64,000 bases of DNA from Parus major (GCF_001522545.3 NC_031778.1:23248611-23312610); one strand, 5' to 3'; positions 1-13,427 are shown, counted from the stretch's first letter. Notes: generated from the sequence alone by a model not told the origin. Program-made: numbers and translations.

Positions 1-870
1 TGCTACAATTAATTTGGGTGGTAAAGCAGGCACAGACCTCTGGAGGTGTGGGGGTTTGGGCTTCTCCCTATTCCTCAGAATGGGCCCAAAGGGATTTAAA
101 CTGTCCCTTCCCCTGGGGATCTGTGTGACAGGGCCACGGGGGAGCCTTGTCTCTCACTGCCTCAGCAGCTGCTTTAAAATGGCTTTTTCCCCTTGCCCTC
201 CTGGGTTTTCCTCTGTAAATTATGCAGCTGGAGTTGTTATCCCTGCACAGCTCCCGAGGCAGTCTCAGGCTGGATGAGATGCAGGGGAAGCGTGGCAGTG
301 GTGAGGGCACAGACTGTAATTTGCTTTTTGCCTTTTACTTATCCCAACCTCCATCATTCATTAGGAGACCACAGAGCATGAAGGCAGCTCGTGTTCCTCC
401 TGCAATTCCAGGATGTCTGAGTGCCTGGGGATGGAATTACTCCCTTGCCCTGGGAGCTGGGGGAACCAAAGAAAGCCAGGAGCTGCAGGGAAATGCAATC
501 CCCAGGTTGGAAAAAGGGTGCCAGGGGCTTTGGTGAAATCCAAAGGGCTGCTCATCATTTTAACTGCCTCATCCTTTATTCATGTGGCCCTCCAAGTGAT
601 GATGGTGAGGCTGCAGCCTGGAATATCACTAAAATCAGTCTTGGGGATGTTTTCCCTGCCTTTGGCTGTCCCTAACCAGCTCTGGATGGAGAAGCAGGGA
701 GTCTGTGCCCCTCTGGTCACTCAGAGCCTCAAACACCCCCAGCAGTGCTCCAGCCTTGGAGCTCCTCGGGCAGGGGTCGGGATTAGCAGGGATTTTCCCA
801 CGGAAGGGATGACTTTAACCAGCACAGATGTAACTCCAGTGTAAATTCCATAATCCTGGAGAGTGTGAGA

Positions 871-1257
871 GGGCCCTTCTCCTCTCCTTTCTTCTCCTCT
901 CCTTTCTTCTCCTCTCCTTCCTTCTCCTTCCCTTTCTTCTCCTTCTCCTTCTCCTTCTCCTTCTCCTTCTCCTTCTCCTTCTCCTTCTCCTTCTCCTTCT
1001 CCTTCTCCTTCTCCTTCTCCTTCTCNNNNNNNNNNNNNNNNNNNNNNNNNNNNNNNNNNNNNNNNNNNNNNNNNNNNNNNNNNNNNNNNNNNNNNNNNNN
1101 NNNNNNNNNNNNNNNNNNNNNNNNNCTCCTTCTCCTTCTCCTTCTCCTTCTCCTTCTCCTTCTCCTTCTCCTTCTCCTTCTCCTTCTCCTTCTCCTTCTC
1201 CTTCCCCTTCCCCTTCTCCTTCCCCTTCCCCTTCCCCTTCCCCTTCCCCTCCTCCTC
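871..1257. repeat. CT-rich hexanucleotide (CTTCTC)n microsatellite with internal gap
   Basis: The + strand is almost pure pyrimidine. Irregular CTCCTTT units at 871-930 settle into a regular CTTCTC hexamer up to the gap and continue after it to about 1200, then degenerate into CCTTCC units. The 100-N gap lies inside the array, so the true length is unknown. Apparent reading frames across it, such as SF, LL, EK, GE or RR dipeptides, are repeat artefacts. Confidence 0.97.
1026..1125. other. Assembly gap (100 N)
   Basis: A run of exactly 100 N within the CTTCTC array. A round number usually marks a gap of unknown size. Confidence 0.99.
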
Positions 1258-2590
1258 CTCCCCACTGCACTTCACCCCCTCTTTTTGCAGGAAACGCTGC
1301 TCTTTTTGCAGGAAGCCCAAACAGGGACCCTTTTGGCTGGCAGGGAGTGCCACTTTGCCAGCTGGGCCACTTTTATTGAAGGCTTTGCAATATTTCCAAG
1401 GCTTTAAGGCCTCTCTCTCTGGAGTTCTGCTTTCAAACAAATGATCTGAAAGGAATCAGCTTCCATTCATGCCTGGCCAGAGAGCAGCAATGCCTTTCTC
1501 GCCAAGAAAAATCTCCTGCAAGAAAAGCTAGTCACAGAGACAGCCACTGCTAAATTTCACATGTTGATCTGCACCCCAAAAGTATTGTAGAAAATTTATT
1601 GTCTAGGAAATATGGGGAGATAGAAGTGAAGGAAATGCTTTGGGAGAATTAGAGGGGGGAACCTTCCCTTTGGTAAATCCCACATGCCCCCAGAACAGAG
1701 CAGGAAACCATTTGAATTGAATTCCAATGGAATATTGGAATATTTTTGACCTCCATCAGTGGCCCATCATTGCTTTAATCCCAGGCTGCAAATTTCCCAG
1801 TGCCACTTCAGGATTTGCTGCTTTGAGGGACAGCAAAGTTCTGTTGCCCCAAACTGAGACTGGAGGGATGTGATGTGTTCAAGCCTCTTTGTTCTGGCAT
1901 TTTAGGCAGCACAAGTGTAGAAGAAAATGGAGCATTGGGAGGTTTTCCAGGAGGGAAATTTGATGAATTCCCTATGGACTGATGTGCTTGGAACACCCTT
2001 AAACCCCAAAATAACAGAATCCCTCTGTAAAGCCTTGTACACTTTCTTATCATTCTATTTTCTCTAAAGAGATGCTTTTAGCCTGCATTTAAAGATTGTT
2101 TCAAATGCCAAAAGCCACATTTAAAAATGAACAGTGGAAGAAAACCCTATTTCCTATTTAATTCTTGCTCAGCCATTCTCTTTTCCAAGTGGAGCCGGGA
2201 ACAATGAATGAATAAAGGTATTACCCAAGAGGAAAATCTTTCCTAGACTGGTAATTTCCATTAAATACTCTTTTAATCTGTAATGTTTTTCATTTCTTTG
2301 GAATGAGCTGCAAAAAAACCCTTCTGCAATCGGAGATTACTTTTTTCCTCCTCTCTCTTTCATAACTTGGCTTCTCTTTATTCCCAACAATTGCAGAACA
2401 ATAAAAATGATTATCAAAAGTAAGCAGAGGAGTTTCTACAGAGCAGTTGTTTTAAATCTCATCTTTATTCCAGGGCATACATGGAATTTATGGAATATTT
2501 ATAGAAGCTGGCCCAAAGCCATTCTTTTTGCATGCCTACTTCCCTGATTTCCACAGGGAATGGGTAGGAAAAGACACTTGGAACGTGGGA

Positions 2591-2742
2591 ATCGATAGAA
2601 TCAGAGGAAGGTTTGGGTGGGAAGGGAGTTTAATCATCCAGTTCCACACCTGCCATGGGCAGGAACTCCTTCCACTATCCCAGCTTGCTCCAACCTGGCC
2701 TTGGACACTTCCAGGGATGGAGCAGCCACAGCTTTTCTGGGA
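2591..2742 (-). mobile_element. CR1 LINE 3' fragment, minus orientation
   Basis: The + strand reads as the reverse complement of a CR1 tail: a degenerate 'atagaatcagag' end, 'ggtttgggtgggaaggga', 'ccatgggcaggaac', 'ccaacctggccttggacact' and 'ccagggatggagcagccaca'. These are the hallmark phrases of avian CR1 3' ends. It ends only about 120 bp before the SPTSSB acceptor. Confidence 0.85.
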
Positions 2743-2891
2743 AGTGGGAATGGCCACTGAGCTGAGACAGCTCCAGTAACTGAGCAGCAGCTGCAGAAAA
2801 CGGGTTTGTGTAGCGGTTCCATGGGGTATCCCAGCTGTAATCCCAATTTCCCTGTCATTCCAGGTGCTCTCCAACCCCTCTGGAGCTGAAG

Positions 2892-3128
2892 ATGGACGTG
2901 AAGAGGGTGAAGGACTACCTGTACTGGCTGTACTACCAGTACCAGCTGGTGACGTGCAGCTACGTGCTGGAGCCCTGGGAGCAGTCCATGTTCCACACCA
3001 TCACCGTCACCGTGCTGGCCATGGTGGTGTACACTGCCTACGTCTTCGTGCCCATCCACGTCCGCCTGGCCTTGGAATTCTTCTCCCAGATTTTCGGGTC
3101 CCAGCCCGAGAGCGCGGTGCTGAACTGA
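2892..3128 (+). CDS. SPTSSB: Serine palmitoyltransferase small subunit B
   Basis: This 78-residue protein is a small activating subunit of serine palmitoyltransferase, the ER enzyme (SPTLC1 with SPTLC2 or SPTLC3) that condenses serine with acyl-CoA in the first step of sphingolipid synthesis. The aromatic N-terminal helix ([10 protein letters not shown], residues 9-18) leads into the family core LEPWE (26-30). A single membrane helix follows at about 34-54, ending [12 protein letters not shown]. Human SPTSSB is 76 residues, so the length is right. Residue 25, just before LEPWE, is valine, the B-type residue associated with use of longer acyl-CoAs; SPTSSA has methionine there. The frame is intact and starts at the first ATG after the acceptor. 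The neighbour downstream is NMD3, and a divergent paralogue lies at 27213-27455. Identification is firm; function is taken from the family. Confidence 0.96.
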   Translation: MDVKRVKDYLYWLYYQYQLVTCSYVLEPWEQSMFHTITVTVLAMVVYTAYVFVPIHVRLALEFFSQIFGSQPESAVLN

Positions 3129-4159
3129 GCCGGCGCCAGCAGCGCCCGGCAGCTCTCGCAGCTTTGTGAAATGTTTGTGCTCCAGTTTGGCTCTTAGGAA
3201 AACCCTGCTTGCTTCACCTCCGGGGCTGGAGAGCAGAGCGAGGCACCGAGCACAGCCCCCCTCCCATGAACACTCTGGGAATGGCACAGGATCCGAGGAT
3301 CCCGGCAGCTCCCACTCCCAGCAGCCTCATCCAACCACTCTGGGGAGACTTCTGGTGGCTCATCACACCCAAAGTTCTACCAGCACAGTGCCGTGGGCAG
3401 GCGAGAGGAGACAGAAAATGAGGATATCCCACAGGATTGGAGTGCTCGTGTCTGGCTGGTTACTGATTCCAGGCTTTCATGGATGGGAGAGGAACTTGGA
3501 AGAGAAAGCAACAGGAGGATGAACTTAAATCCAGCTTTTTTCACGTCCAAGTTTCTGCATCAGATGGTCTAAAATATTTTCTTTTTGAAAAAAGAATTCT
3601 CCACCTCATCTTGCAGTTCAGTGAGGATGACAGGAAGAAGCAGCCCTGCTCTGTCTCCGTGCCCTCCTGCCTTCTCTGATGAAAATCAAAACCTTTTCTT
3701 GCTGCTCCCACCCACCAGCACCAGGGGAAGAGGATCCAGAGTGGAAATAATATTTCAATACCTGCAGGGAAGGCTTAAAGAGATCTCCTTTACAAAGAAG
3801 AAATTAGATTTATTACCATTGCCCGTGGGGAGGTTTTGGAACAATGGGAGGTTTGTTCTGTTTTCATTCTACACAAATCAAAGGTGGATGCCAAATCATA
3901 AATTACAGCTGCACACTGCACGTCTCTACCAGCTGATGCTCCTGTTAGTAGAAGTGAGAGGTGCAAAATGTAAATAGCTTTCAAATGATGTTTGCACAGT
4001 TCTAGATTAAAAAAAACCAAAAAAAAACCCTCTTAACTTCTTTCTCAAGCTGCAGTGGGCTCCTGCATGCTTCAAAGCACAAGTTGGTTTGGAAACGAAG
4101 ACATGTGGTGAAGGTTGCCCAGATCTGAACATGTGTATGCTGTTTTTTCAGCCAAAAGA

Positions 4160-4165
4160 AATAAA
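4160..4165 (+). terminator. SPTSSB: Poly(A) signal of SPTSSB
   Basis: AATAAA hexamer about 1.03 kb after the SPTSSB stop, followed by a T-rich stretch and GT-rich sequence at 4190-4260. It is the first canonical hexamer I found on this strand downstream of the gene. Assignment is by position. Confidence 0.55.
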
Positions 4166-7100
4166 ATTTTATTCTTCAGAAATGACCTCTGGCTGTGTGA
4201 CTCAGCTCTCCTGTGTTTTCCACTCATTCATAAATATTCTGGATGTGTGTGGGCCAGGCTGGCACCGTGGCAGACGGATTATTTTGTGCTGAATGTTTTG
4301 GGGCAAGGTTTGAGAATCCTTTAAATGGATTTGGGGTGAACTCCAAGCCAAGAGCTCTCCTGCTACTGGAGGGAAAAAAGAACCTCTGATCTGCCTCAGA
4401 TTGAGGAATTAAGAAATACCTGAGTGTGCTGAGGGCTCAGCTGAGATGTTTGGGCTCCAGCAGGAGCTGTCCTGACAGTTTATCACAGTTGGTAACCTGC
4501 AAATACGAGGTGCCAAGCTGTAATCACACCTCGAGTAATGAACACAGCACTGCAGAAGGTGAAAAATGGCAAAACCTGCCACAATTCCTCTTAAAAGTGT
4601 CTGTAAAATAGACTAGAAGTTATAATCCCATCGCTGGAGGTGAAAAATTGAGAATATCTACTTGGCAAATTGGTATAAATTCTATCTCCAAGTGGGATTA
4701 AATTGTATCTCCAAAGATTCTGCTCATCTAGATAATACTGATGGTGTGAGTGCCAGGGCACCTCCTTGTCAGTCCTGCTCCCATTCATTTTTAATTCCTT
4801 AAAAAGTGGATTTCTTCCCCATGCCATCCAAGACAACTTTCAGAGCACAAGGAAAAGTTTTTTTTCAGAAATGCAAAGGTTGGAGCTCCTATCTCCAGGA
4901 GCACACACCCGATTTTCATTTGGCAAACAGAACGTGGAGAGGACTTTGTCCAAGGTTTCCATTGCCCTGCCATGGTGGGATCCATGCAAAGCACTTTTCT
5001 TCCTCGTTGTGCCTGTTGCCTTTGTTTGGCTTTGGGAGGTGCAGGAAACAGCAGCAGGTGCTTTCTGGGAGGGTCCCTGCAGTTTCAACTGAGTGAAAAC
5101 TCATTTTTTGTGTGAATTCTTCACCTTCTTTACTAAATTTTAAAGGGTTTAGGCAAGAGGTGTTTACTAGGAAGGAAAGAAGCTGCTGAAAACAATCTCT
5201 GCTAAAAACCTTTTGAGATTTCCCCAGCCCTTTTCCCTTCTCCTAGCATCAAGAAAAGCTGGAATAACTCTCCCTACTTAATATTCCAAATCACTGGGTT
5301 CCAGCAGGAGACTTCAAGGGATTTTTGGCACTCAGCAGGGAACAGAAGCTTTTTTTTTTTGCCCAGCTAAAAGACAGAGGAGGTGAGATAACACTTCTGA
5401 CAGCTTGAGACCACATTACATCCTAGGAAACTGTTCCAGCTCTGAAATCCTTTTCCCTGGGGAAGAAAAAACATTCCTGGACAATGGGATTCCACAGGAT
5501 CACAGCTGCACACTAAGGAGGGAGGGTGGAATTTTGGAGCTCCCAGTGCCACCAGTATGCCCAGTACATGGGTGACAGCTCTCCTGTGAGGGTTGTGATG
5601 TCAGGCTCTTTATGAAAGACTCTTTTCTCCTGCTTCATTATAGCTCCATGTTAATTGTAGTTAATTGCTCCACTGGGCTAATTGTAGCACAGCAGCTGGA
5701 AGTGTTCACACCAAAAATAATCCAAATAAAAGAGCAAACAGAGCCAATAATCCAGCAGTGAAAAAAGGGAACAAAAGCAGAGCAGGAGATGATCCAATTC
5801 CAGCTGCATTGACCCTGAAAGTACAAATGCCCCATTAATTTAAGGGATGAGAAATGTTGGGGCTCAGCTGGCCAGCACCATACACCTCTTGTTTAAAACT
5901 CATTTTCTTAATTTCATCTCATCTGAGCTCACATTTATCCTGCCATAAAGGTTTCCTGGCCAATTTCATGGATCAGCTCCCAAATCCATTACTGAGGGCC
6001 ACAACACATCCACGTGCCCAGACCATGAACCTCCAGAACTTTCCTCCCAAGCCCCTGAGGGCAGCTTTTCTCTAAAACCATTAAAAACAGCTTCCCAAGG
6101 ATCTTTTCCTTAGTGCTGTTCCCCAGGGAACACAGGGATCAGGATCACCACCTGCATGTCTGAGGATCCAATTTAGTCAGAATTCCAGGGAAAATTCCTG
6201 TGCTTATAAAATTTTTAAATCTTAAAAAAGCTTGGGTTTCTTTTTTCTTTTTATTTTCTTTTTTTAAGGCTTTCCCATCATTGTGATTCGGCCATAATCT
6301 AAAATTTTTAATTCAGATGCTCCACTTTTAAATTTAATTCCCTAATTATTTAGAGGTTAGGGGAAAAAATCCAAACAACTGCTGAAGCCACGGTAAAAGA
6401 AGTGCAGCAGGTGTAGAAGAGTCAGCAGAACCACATAAACAGCAAATTACAATCGTTCAGCCCCAGAGAGAGGAAAAAATTGGGACAATTCTCCAGATGA
6501 ATTGCTGTACCCCAGGGCACAGACGTGGACAAGTGGCCACGTGCCAGGCTGAGCACTGAAATTAAAGCAGAACAGGCAGATTTGCAAATGAAATATTACA
6601 GAGCGTGGAATAATTAACTTTGTCTTAATCACACAGAATGATCAATATTCATGCAGCAAAAGCAGCCCTGTCCTCTCACCCCTACCCAAAGAATTTCAAT
6701 TATTTTTCCCTCAAACACCAAACAATGGCTGTATCCTGAAATCCAACCACAAAGGGACAAATTGGGGAGTCAGGAGCAAAGCTGGACTCGAAGTGCAGAT
6801 TCACAGATCCAACATCAAACCACCCAAAGCAGCCCAGATGTAGAATTCTTGTAGTCAAGGGAATCAAGGAGCTGAAATGAATGAAATGTGCAGGGAAAAT
6901 AATCCCAGGAAATTGAAAATCTGGTGTTTGTGAGCTGACAAGGGAGGTCTGGTGCCTCCTGAGGTGCTCCAGAGGATGGATCTGAGCTTGTCCCAGCACT
7001 CCACCAGGAAAAGGTATCAGGAAATGGGTTCCTCTTCACTCTGTCCTCACACACAGCAGGAAAATTCAGCCTGCACTGAACAAAGCCCCTCGGTTCAAAG

Positions 7101-8728
7101 CACAATCAACTTTGTCCTTCATGCTCCTTCCAATAAACAATCTTTGGTCTGGATTTGGGGAGCCCAAATCCTGGGAATATCTCCAGGCAACTTCCATGGA
7201 AACTCCCTGGCTGGAAGGCTCTGATTCACGGGTGGAGGTCAGAATTAACTCCAAGAATTCTCTCTTGTCATCATCCCTGCCTGCTCCACCCTTATTTCAG
7301 CAGTTGCTCCATCAGGACAGGTAAGAGCTGATAAACTCTGCTGATCCCGGGGTTTCAGTACAGCCAGGATAACCAAGGCCTCTTTTTTATTGGAATAAGG
7401 AGGTCCAAGCTGAAAACAGGCTGTGGAAATTGTTTTATGAGGTTTAATGTAAGTTATAGGCCTCATCAATTACCAACACAGATTAGTTTGGGTTTAAAAG
7501 TGAAATTAAAACCATGCACTCTGCATGAAAATAAGAATCTCTGCATCAAAATAAGAATCTCCATGCTGGAATCTGCTCAGGCAAGAGGAAAAAGTCAGGA
7601 ACCAGGACAAAGAGGAGAGGGGAAACATCCACATGATGGAAAATAGGGTAAATCTGGTCCATATAAAAAAAAAACCCAAAGCGGATTTTGCTTTTCTTAC
7701 AATGACTGAGCAAAGAGGGAGGAAATGAAAGTAAATTGTGGCAGGGTCAGGAATAGATCCATTGGCAGCCAGGGTGCTGTTCCCGTTATTTTTTCTGGCA
7801 GCTCCTATCTTTGCTTTGTAATCATGGAGTAAATCAGAAATATCTCTTTATTTCAAGGTCATACCCAAGGATGAGTTACACTCTGAATTTTTAGGAGCTT
7901 TAGGTACTTTAAAAAAAAAAAAAGAACATGGGAGAGAAAATGCAGGTAAAATGTTCATCATGGGGAATTTGAGAATTTGACAGGAAACAAGTGAGGCCAG
8001 GTTCAGGATAAAGCAGCCTGGCATGGAAAGGGCTGGGATGGGATGGGATTGCAGCACCCTAATTAAAGACGGGGAGCAACAGCCTCGCCCATCGGGCTGG
8101 CAGAGGAAAGGGCTTCCAGCAGCTCCTTGCATTTCCCACAGCCACAAATTGCACAAGAGAAAAGCCTCACTGAGGCAGCAATTACCTGCCAAATGCACAG
8201 AAATTGAGTGATTTATGAAGGAACAGCTCAAAAAAGATGCTGCAAACTCATTTGACGCGTCCAGCTCCGAACACGATGGTGCCTTGCTCAGGGGAAGTCT
8301 GGGACACGTCTGGTATTTCACTTCAGGTAAATAATACATCCCAAGAAGTTTTCTCCACACATTTTTGATTTCCCTTTCCAATATTTCTTCCCACATGAGA
8401 ATTAAAGGTGAAACCATGTGGAATCAGACTGGTTCTGAGGTGTGGGTACCTACACCCAGCAGTCCGTGCTGCCTCAGGCTCGGTGTGGAGACACACCAAA
8501 AAAATTCCAAGTTCTATCTGTGCCCAAACCTTCCACAGCTGGCTACAGGTGCCTCACGTGCTATCCAATAATCTGAGGTAATTGGTATCCAAATTTTGGC
8601 TAATTTTGATATCCAGAAGCTCTTCTTTATCACAGATGTATTTTAGTGTCACCAAAATGCCTCAGAGCCCCACAGGCAGTTCAGGATCAGAACTGGATAT
8701 TGGGGAGAATTCCTCTCCTCTGAGGGTG

Positions 8729-8870
8729 CCCTGGTGGCTGATCCATCCCTGGAGGTGTCCAAGGCCAGGTTGGACAAGGCTTGGAACAACCTGGGCTAGT
8801 GGAAGGTGTCCCCATGGCAGGGGGTGGCACTGGGTGGGCTTCAAGGTCCCCTCCAACCCAAACCATCCCT
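8729..8870 (+). mobile_element. CR1 LINE 3' fragment, plus orientation
   Basis: Plus-strand CR1 phrases occur in order: 'ccatccctggaggtgtccaa', 'ggccaggttggacaaggctt', 'gaacaacctgggctagtgga', 'tgtccccatggcaggg' and 'ccaacccaaaccatccc'. It is truncated before the terminal ATTCTATGA-type repeat. Confidence 0.88.
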
Positions 8871-9730
8871 CTCCAACCCCTTCCATCCATCCCAGGACTC
8901 GGGCACTGGACCAGCCTGTCCTGGCTCCGTGGCCTCTTTTCCCCAAGAAATCTTCAGCTGCCAAACGAGCACCTCTGGGATCATCTTTCATATAAATGCA
9001 GATACTCCTAAATAAATAATGAGCTGCAGCACGGGGATCAGCTGGGGAAGTTTCCACTCCCTTGGCCATGCAGTGAGTCCTGCTTTTGCAACGTTCTGGC
9101 TGAGCAGGACCTGCACAAACGCCTTTTCCCAGGGATGTGTCAGCAATCCGTGTCCTGCCTGTGCCAGCCAGGTGGGAGCGGTGGGAAAAGATCCATCCCA
9201 CGACAATTGCGACATCTCCCCCCCGGGAATTTATCTCGCTGAATAATTGTAACATGCAAATGCCATCAGAGAGGGTTGGAGCAAACAAAAGGAAATAATG
9301 AGTAGTTAAGAAGAAGGAGTTAATTGTCATTTCATTTAGCAAATTCCTTTTATTTCAGCACATCTTAGGTTGCCACTGAGAAGATGCTTAATGCTAAAAT
9401 GTCCCCAGTGGTCTGGTGAAGCCCTGGGTGGGCAGAGTGTCCCTGTCCTCCTCCTCCTCCTCCCACTCCTCCTCCTTTTTCCATGTCTTCCTTCCCTGAC
9501 TGTTCATTCACCAAACTGTGTTTTTGGTATTTTCCCTGGTTTTGTCTCCAGACAGACAGAGTGAAGCAAGGAAAGTCAGGAAAGTGAAGTCTGGAAATGT
9601 CAACTCTACCCACAAGTTTTATGTGCAGCTTTGGAATGGGAATAATGTGCAAAATATTTTTACCTGCATATCACTCTTCTCACGCTGTCTCATCAGAGAA
9701 CTCAGAGTGAAAAATACACTCATTTTCCTG

Positions 9731-10000
9731 ATCATAGAATAACAGAATTGTTGAGGTTGGAAAAGATCTCCAAGATCATCAAATCCATATAATCCAACCT
9801 TCAACCCACTACACCATACCCCAAAGTGCCACTTCCATTGTTGTTTGAACACCTGAGGGATGTGACTCCACCACTACCCTGGGCAGTCCATTCCAACACT
9901 TAACCACTCCTTCAGTGAAGGAATTCTTCTTGATCTCCAACCTGAACCTCTCCTGATGTCCACACTTGTCCTCTCCCAGCAGCTCTCAGCTCACCCCACC
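9731..10000 (-). mobile_element. CR1 LINE 3' fragment, minus orientation (longest copy)
   Basis: It begins with the reverse complement of the CR1 terminal repeat, 'atcatagaataacagaat', then 'gttgaggttggaaaagatct', 'ccactaccctgggcagtcca', 'cttgatctccaacctgaacc' and 'tgtcctctcccagcagctct'. At about 270 bp it is the longest recognisable CR1 piece outside the genes and is probably of a different subfamily from the shorter ones. Confidence 0.88.
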
Positions 10001-10298
10001 CCTCCCCAGGATTCCTTTAATGGGATGAGATGTTTAATCTGGGACACGGAAGATCACCAAAGGCAAGTGGAAAGCAAACAGCTCCTGCACAGTCGTCCTC
10101 AGGTCCCTCTCCTGTTTTGATGAGCAAATATTTACCTTTTTAAAACAATTATTTCTTAGTCTGAGGTTCATGCCTAGTGCAGCTGGTAACAAACACACCA
10201 GGAGTAAGGCAACACCTTCTGGCTCCTGTCCATGCTTTGCCTTAAAGTGAAACCTTTGCCGTGGTTATCAAGGAAGGGTAAGCCATGATGTTTCAGTT

Positions 10299-10531
10299 AT
10301 CACAATTTCACACAGTCCCACAATGGTTTGGGTTGGAAGGCAAATTAAATCCCATCCCACCCCTGGCCATGGCAGGGACACTTCCCTCTATCCCAGGTAG
10401 ATCCAAGCCCCATCCAGCCTGGCCAGAGATCCAGGGGCAGCCACAGCTGCTCTGGGCACCCCGTGCCAGGGCCTCAAAGGGAACAATTTCTCTCTCATAT
10501 CTAACCTAAATCTACTTTCATTAATCTGGGA
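10299..10531 (-). mobile_element. CR1 LINE 3' fragment, minus orientation
   Basis: Contains 'atggtttgggttggaaggca', 'ggccatggcagggacacttc', 'gatccaggggcagccacagc', 'ctgctctgggcacc' and 'tctaacctaaatctactttc', the reverse complement of a CR1 tail. It lies within 300 bp of the preceding copy in the same orientation. Confidence 0.87.
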
Positions 10532-13349
10532 TGTCTCCTTGTTTGAGCAGCTCAATATGGTTTGGGTTATTTTGGTTTATAAAGCCTACTAAGAAAAATC
10601 CCGCTGTTTGCAAGCCCATGACAGGCACAGCAGGAGTTTTTCAAAGGTTCCAGGGATTTAGGGAGCAGAGGATGCTGTTTGCTCCCCTGAGTGCACAAAC
10701 CCAGCAGCTCTGCCCCTGGCACTTTGAGCATCCAGCTATTCCCAGCTGCCTCCGCAGGGCTGGGAGTTATCCCCCTCTGCTGACACAGGGCAGCATTTCC
10801 AGAGCTTGGATGAGCTCCATCCAACACGTTTGATGTGCACGTTTCACACACACATGGAAAGGAAGCCAACCCACGGGTATTTGTCCTGTGACAACGCTCA
10901 TTAAAGCTGGTGATGCAACACAGTTTCACCTCCATCAGCTGAGAGAGGAATGTCACAATATCCCGATCACTGTCACAAAGCTATTTTAAAGGAGTTCTGC
11001 TGGTTCCTTTTGTTCCTGCAGAGGAACATTATCACCAGTGATAATGCTTGCAGCTCACGCTATAAATTGGATTGCTAATTGGATTCCTCACAAGAACTGA
11101 GGAAATAGGCAAGAACTGGAAAATAATTGGAGCGTTATCCCAGTAAATTTAGTGCCGGTGAACGGCGAGCAGCCCCTGGAAGTGCCGTGTCCCATTGGAA
11201 TCAGGGAATGTTATTCCTCCCGTTCAGACCACAGAGGACAAGCAGCAGCCCCTGCTGAAATTATCAGTTTGCAGCTTCCCAGCTGCAGTCCATGGAAAGT
11301 AAGGAGAGCCCTGCTTTCCAAAGGAATAGACTGCTTGGAGATGTCTGATTACAAACTGGGAGCTAGATCCTGGCTTGGAATAAATCTGGGAGTTGTCACC
11401 CTCTTCATGGGCTGGGCACAATCTGTTCCTGCCCAAGAATGTCTCTGGTGACACAGGGAGCTGCTGCCTCCACCTTGGATCCCGAAACAGCTCCTGTAAA
11501 AATCCCTGCCTTTAATTCCCTCTAGGAATCCTGGCAACTCTTCTGTTGTCAGAATGGAAACTGCTCCGTTCCTCTAAATCGTGACTTTGTGCAGTAGGGA
11601 GAGGAACAAAATTGTCGGGAATGTGTGAACACTGAGGACCTCAACAGCTAAAAATACAGACTGGGTGTCACCAGGATCCTCCTCAAAACTAAATTGGGCG
11701 CCAGTAAAGTTCAGAAAGGTTTATTATTAACGTTTTATTCTTATTGCACAGCCCTTGCCACGCTTCCATCTGGATGCTGTTACTAAAATCCTACAGTTAA
11801 ATGAGGATATTTTTATTGTTTGTGAGGTGGAAGTGCTGTGCATACTGCTCTGAATCCCCAATTTATATGAGAATGAATAGGAAAATGTATGTGTAAAACA
11901 CTGTTAGGTTCTGTTCTTAAATTCCTGGGAGTTTTATACTGAAATGAGCACAGGTTATGAAAACAGCAGCCCAGGACAAACCCTCTTTGGGAAGGTCAGA
12001 GCAGCTCCAACTATAGGAGAGGTCCCAGGAGCTCCTCGGGCACCTCCTTTCCTGGATCCAGTTCATGTGAGGGAAGAGTGACCTCAGGTGTCTGTTAAAA
12101 TAATCACATGGATATTTCCCATGGATTTACCATTCCATTGCTCTAATGGACATTCCCACTGAAAATGAAGCTGCTGGGAGCTGTCATCACTGGCACAGTG
12201 TCTTGGTTTTTCTGGCCTTGGCACTTGAGCTTTCCCAAAAACACCTACAGGGACCTTCTTGAGGTCCCAGCCACCTGCAAATAAGCCTGAGAGAAAATCT
12301 ATATTGAAACCTCTTTTTAAATAGTGTTAATTTTTTTTAATTTAACATATATTTAAATGGTGTGCTTGCTGTCCTTGCTTATCGCACAGATCCTTTAAAT
12401 GCTGTGAAAGAATATGGCAGCAGAGGGAGAAAATTCCTATATCAATTAAATATATAAATTATAAACACATAAGAAATCAGTACAAACTGATATGGCTTTC
12501 ACTAGGGGTGAGATTCAGGCTGCTTTGCTTTTTACCTCATTTAGTGCAAAAATATGAAATCCTTCAAAAGTGGTTGTAACACAGTTTAAAACACACCAAT
12601 TTTCCATGGAAGCCAGAGTTTAACCAGAGCTTGCACAGGCAACACAAAGTACCTTGATGACTACAAAGAACCCAGTTCTGATATTCACTGAGGCTGTGCC
12701 TTTAGCTGAGGTGGGATTTGGTATATTAGCACCAAAATCAGGCGGAGAAAATAAATCTGCAGTTGAAAATAAATCTGGAACGGAAACTTTTCCAGCATTA
12801 TCAGGATCCAATTCTCCTCCCAGTGACTTCAAAGATGTGGCTTCTATAAAGGACAGGCTTTGTCCTACCCCTCTCCAAATGCCAGCCTGGAAGTGTTTTA
12901 TTTCCTAAATCAAAGATGGAATGATTCATCAGGGCTTCAAAGTAAAAACTATGTATCACCCACTGTGTAGCAGAGGCTCTGAAACAAAACTTCAGAGCAG
13001 GGAACCATTCTTTTTTTTTTGTTATGATTTTTCCTTTCATTGCTCTTAATAATATGGTTCATAGTGAATCTCCAGAGAGGTCTCCAAAGAAACTTAATTT
13101 CAAAGGGGCAGAAGTGAGTAACTGTGCAAACACAAGCAGCACACTAAAGAAAAATGTGTCAAAGAATTAAAAACATAGCAGAAACTTGGACAGGCTGTGA
13201 TTTTCAGTCCTTGAGTGAAAGAACTCTTCATTTCCATCAGGATGGTACCACATTAAATAAATCCCACACAATGTATTGATGCAATTCAGCTTTATTTTTC
13301 TCCAGCATAACCTGCAGGAAACAAATACTGATCCACAAACAAACCAAGG

Positions 13350-13427
13350 TATCACAGAATCATCAAATGATACAATGCTTTGGGTTGGAAATTATCTTAA
13401 AGGTCATTGAATTCTGACCCCCTGCCA
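13350..13427 (-). mobile_element. Short CR1 terminal fragment, minus orientation
   Basis: 'atcacagaatcatcaaatga' followed by 'gggttggaaattatcttaaa' and 'ccccctgcca' match the terminal 80 bp of a CR1 element. It is about 700 bp upstream of the NMD3 start codon. Confidence 0.75.

Larger units (their letters stand above)
1..2863. other. Region 5' of the SPTSSB coding exon; no coding gene seen
   Basis: No convincing coding exon is visible. The stretch holds a CT-rich hexanucleotide array with an assembly gap (871-1257) and a CR1 fragment (2591-2742), and is otherwise unique AT-moderate sequence. The SPTSSB coding exon has a splice acceptor at its 5' edge, so part of this stretch is probably its 5' UTR intron. 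I found no donor or promoter strong enough to place the first exon, which may lie outside the window. Confidence 0.6.
2864..4185 (+). other. Last exon of SPTSSB (5' UTR end, CDS and 3' UTR)
   Basis: A pyrimidine-rich acceptor ending 'cattccag' places the exon start at 2864, 28 bases before the ATG. After the stop at 3126-3128 about 1 kb of non-coding sequence leads to an AATAAA at 4160-4165, so cleavage is expected near 4180. One exon carrying the whole reading frame, with an intron in the 5' UTR, fits the SPTSSB gene layout I know. The exact 3' end is inferred from the poly(A) signal alone. Confidence 0.7.

Noticed and set aside
721..1440. Long frames rich in EK, GE, RR, SF or LL across the CT-rich array
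   Set aside because: They are translations of a hexanucleotide microsatellite and of N; no unique domain.
8662..9342. 226-codon minus-strand frame
   Set aside because: Its C-terminal half is a CR1 fragment read antisense; the remainder resembles nothing.
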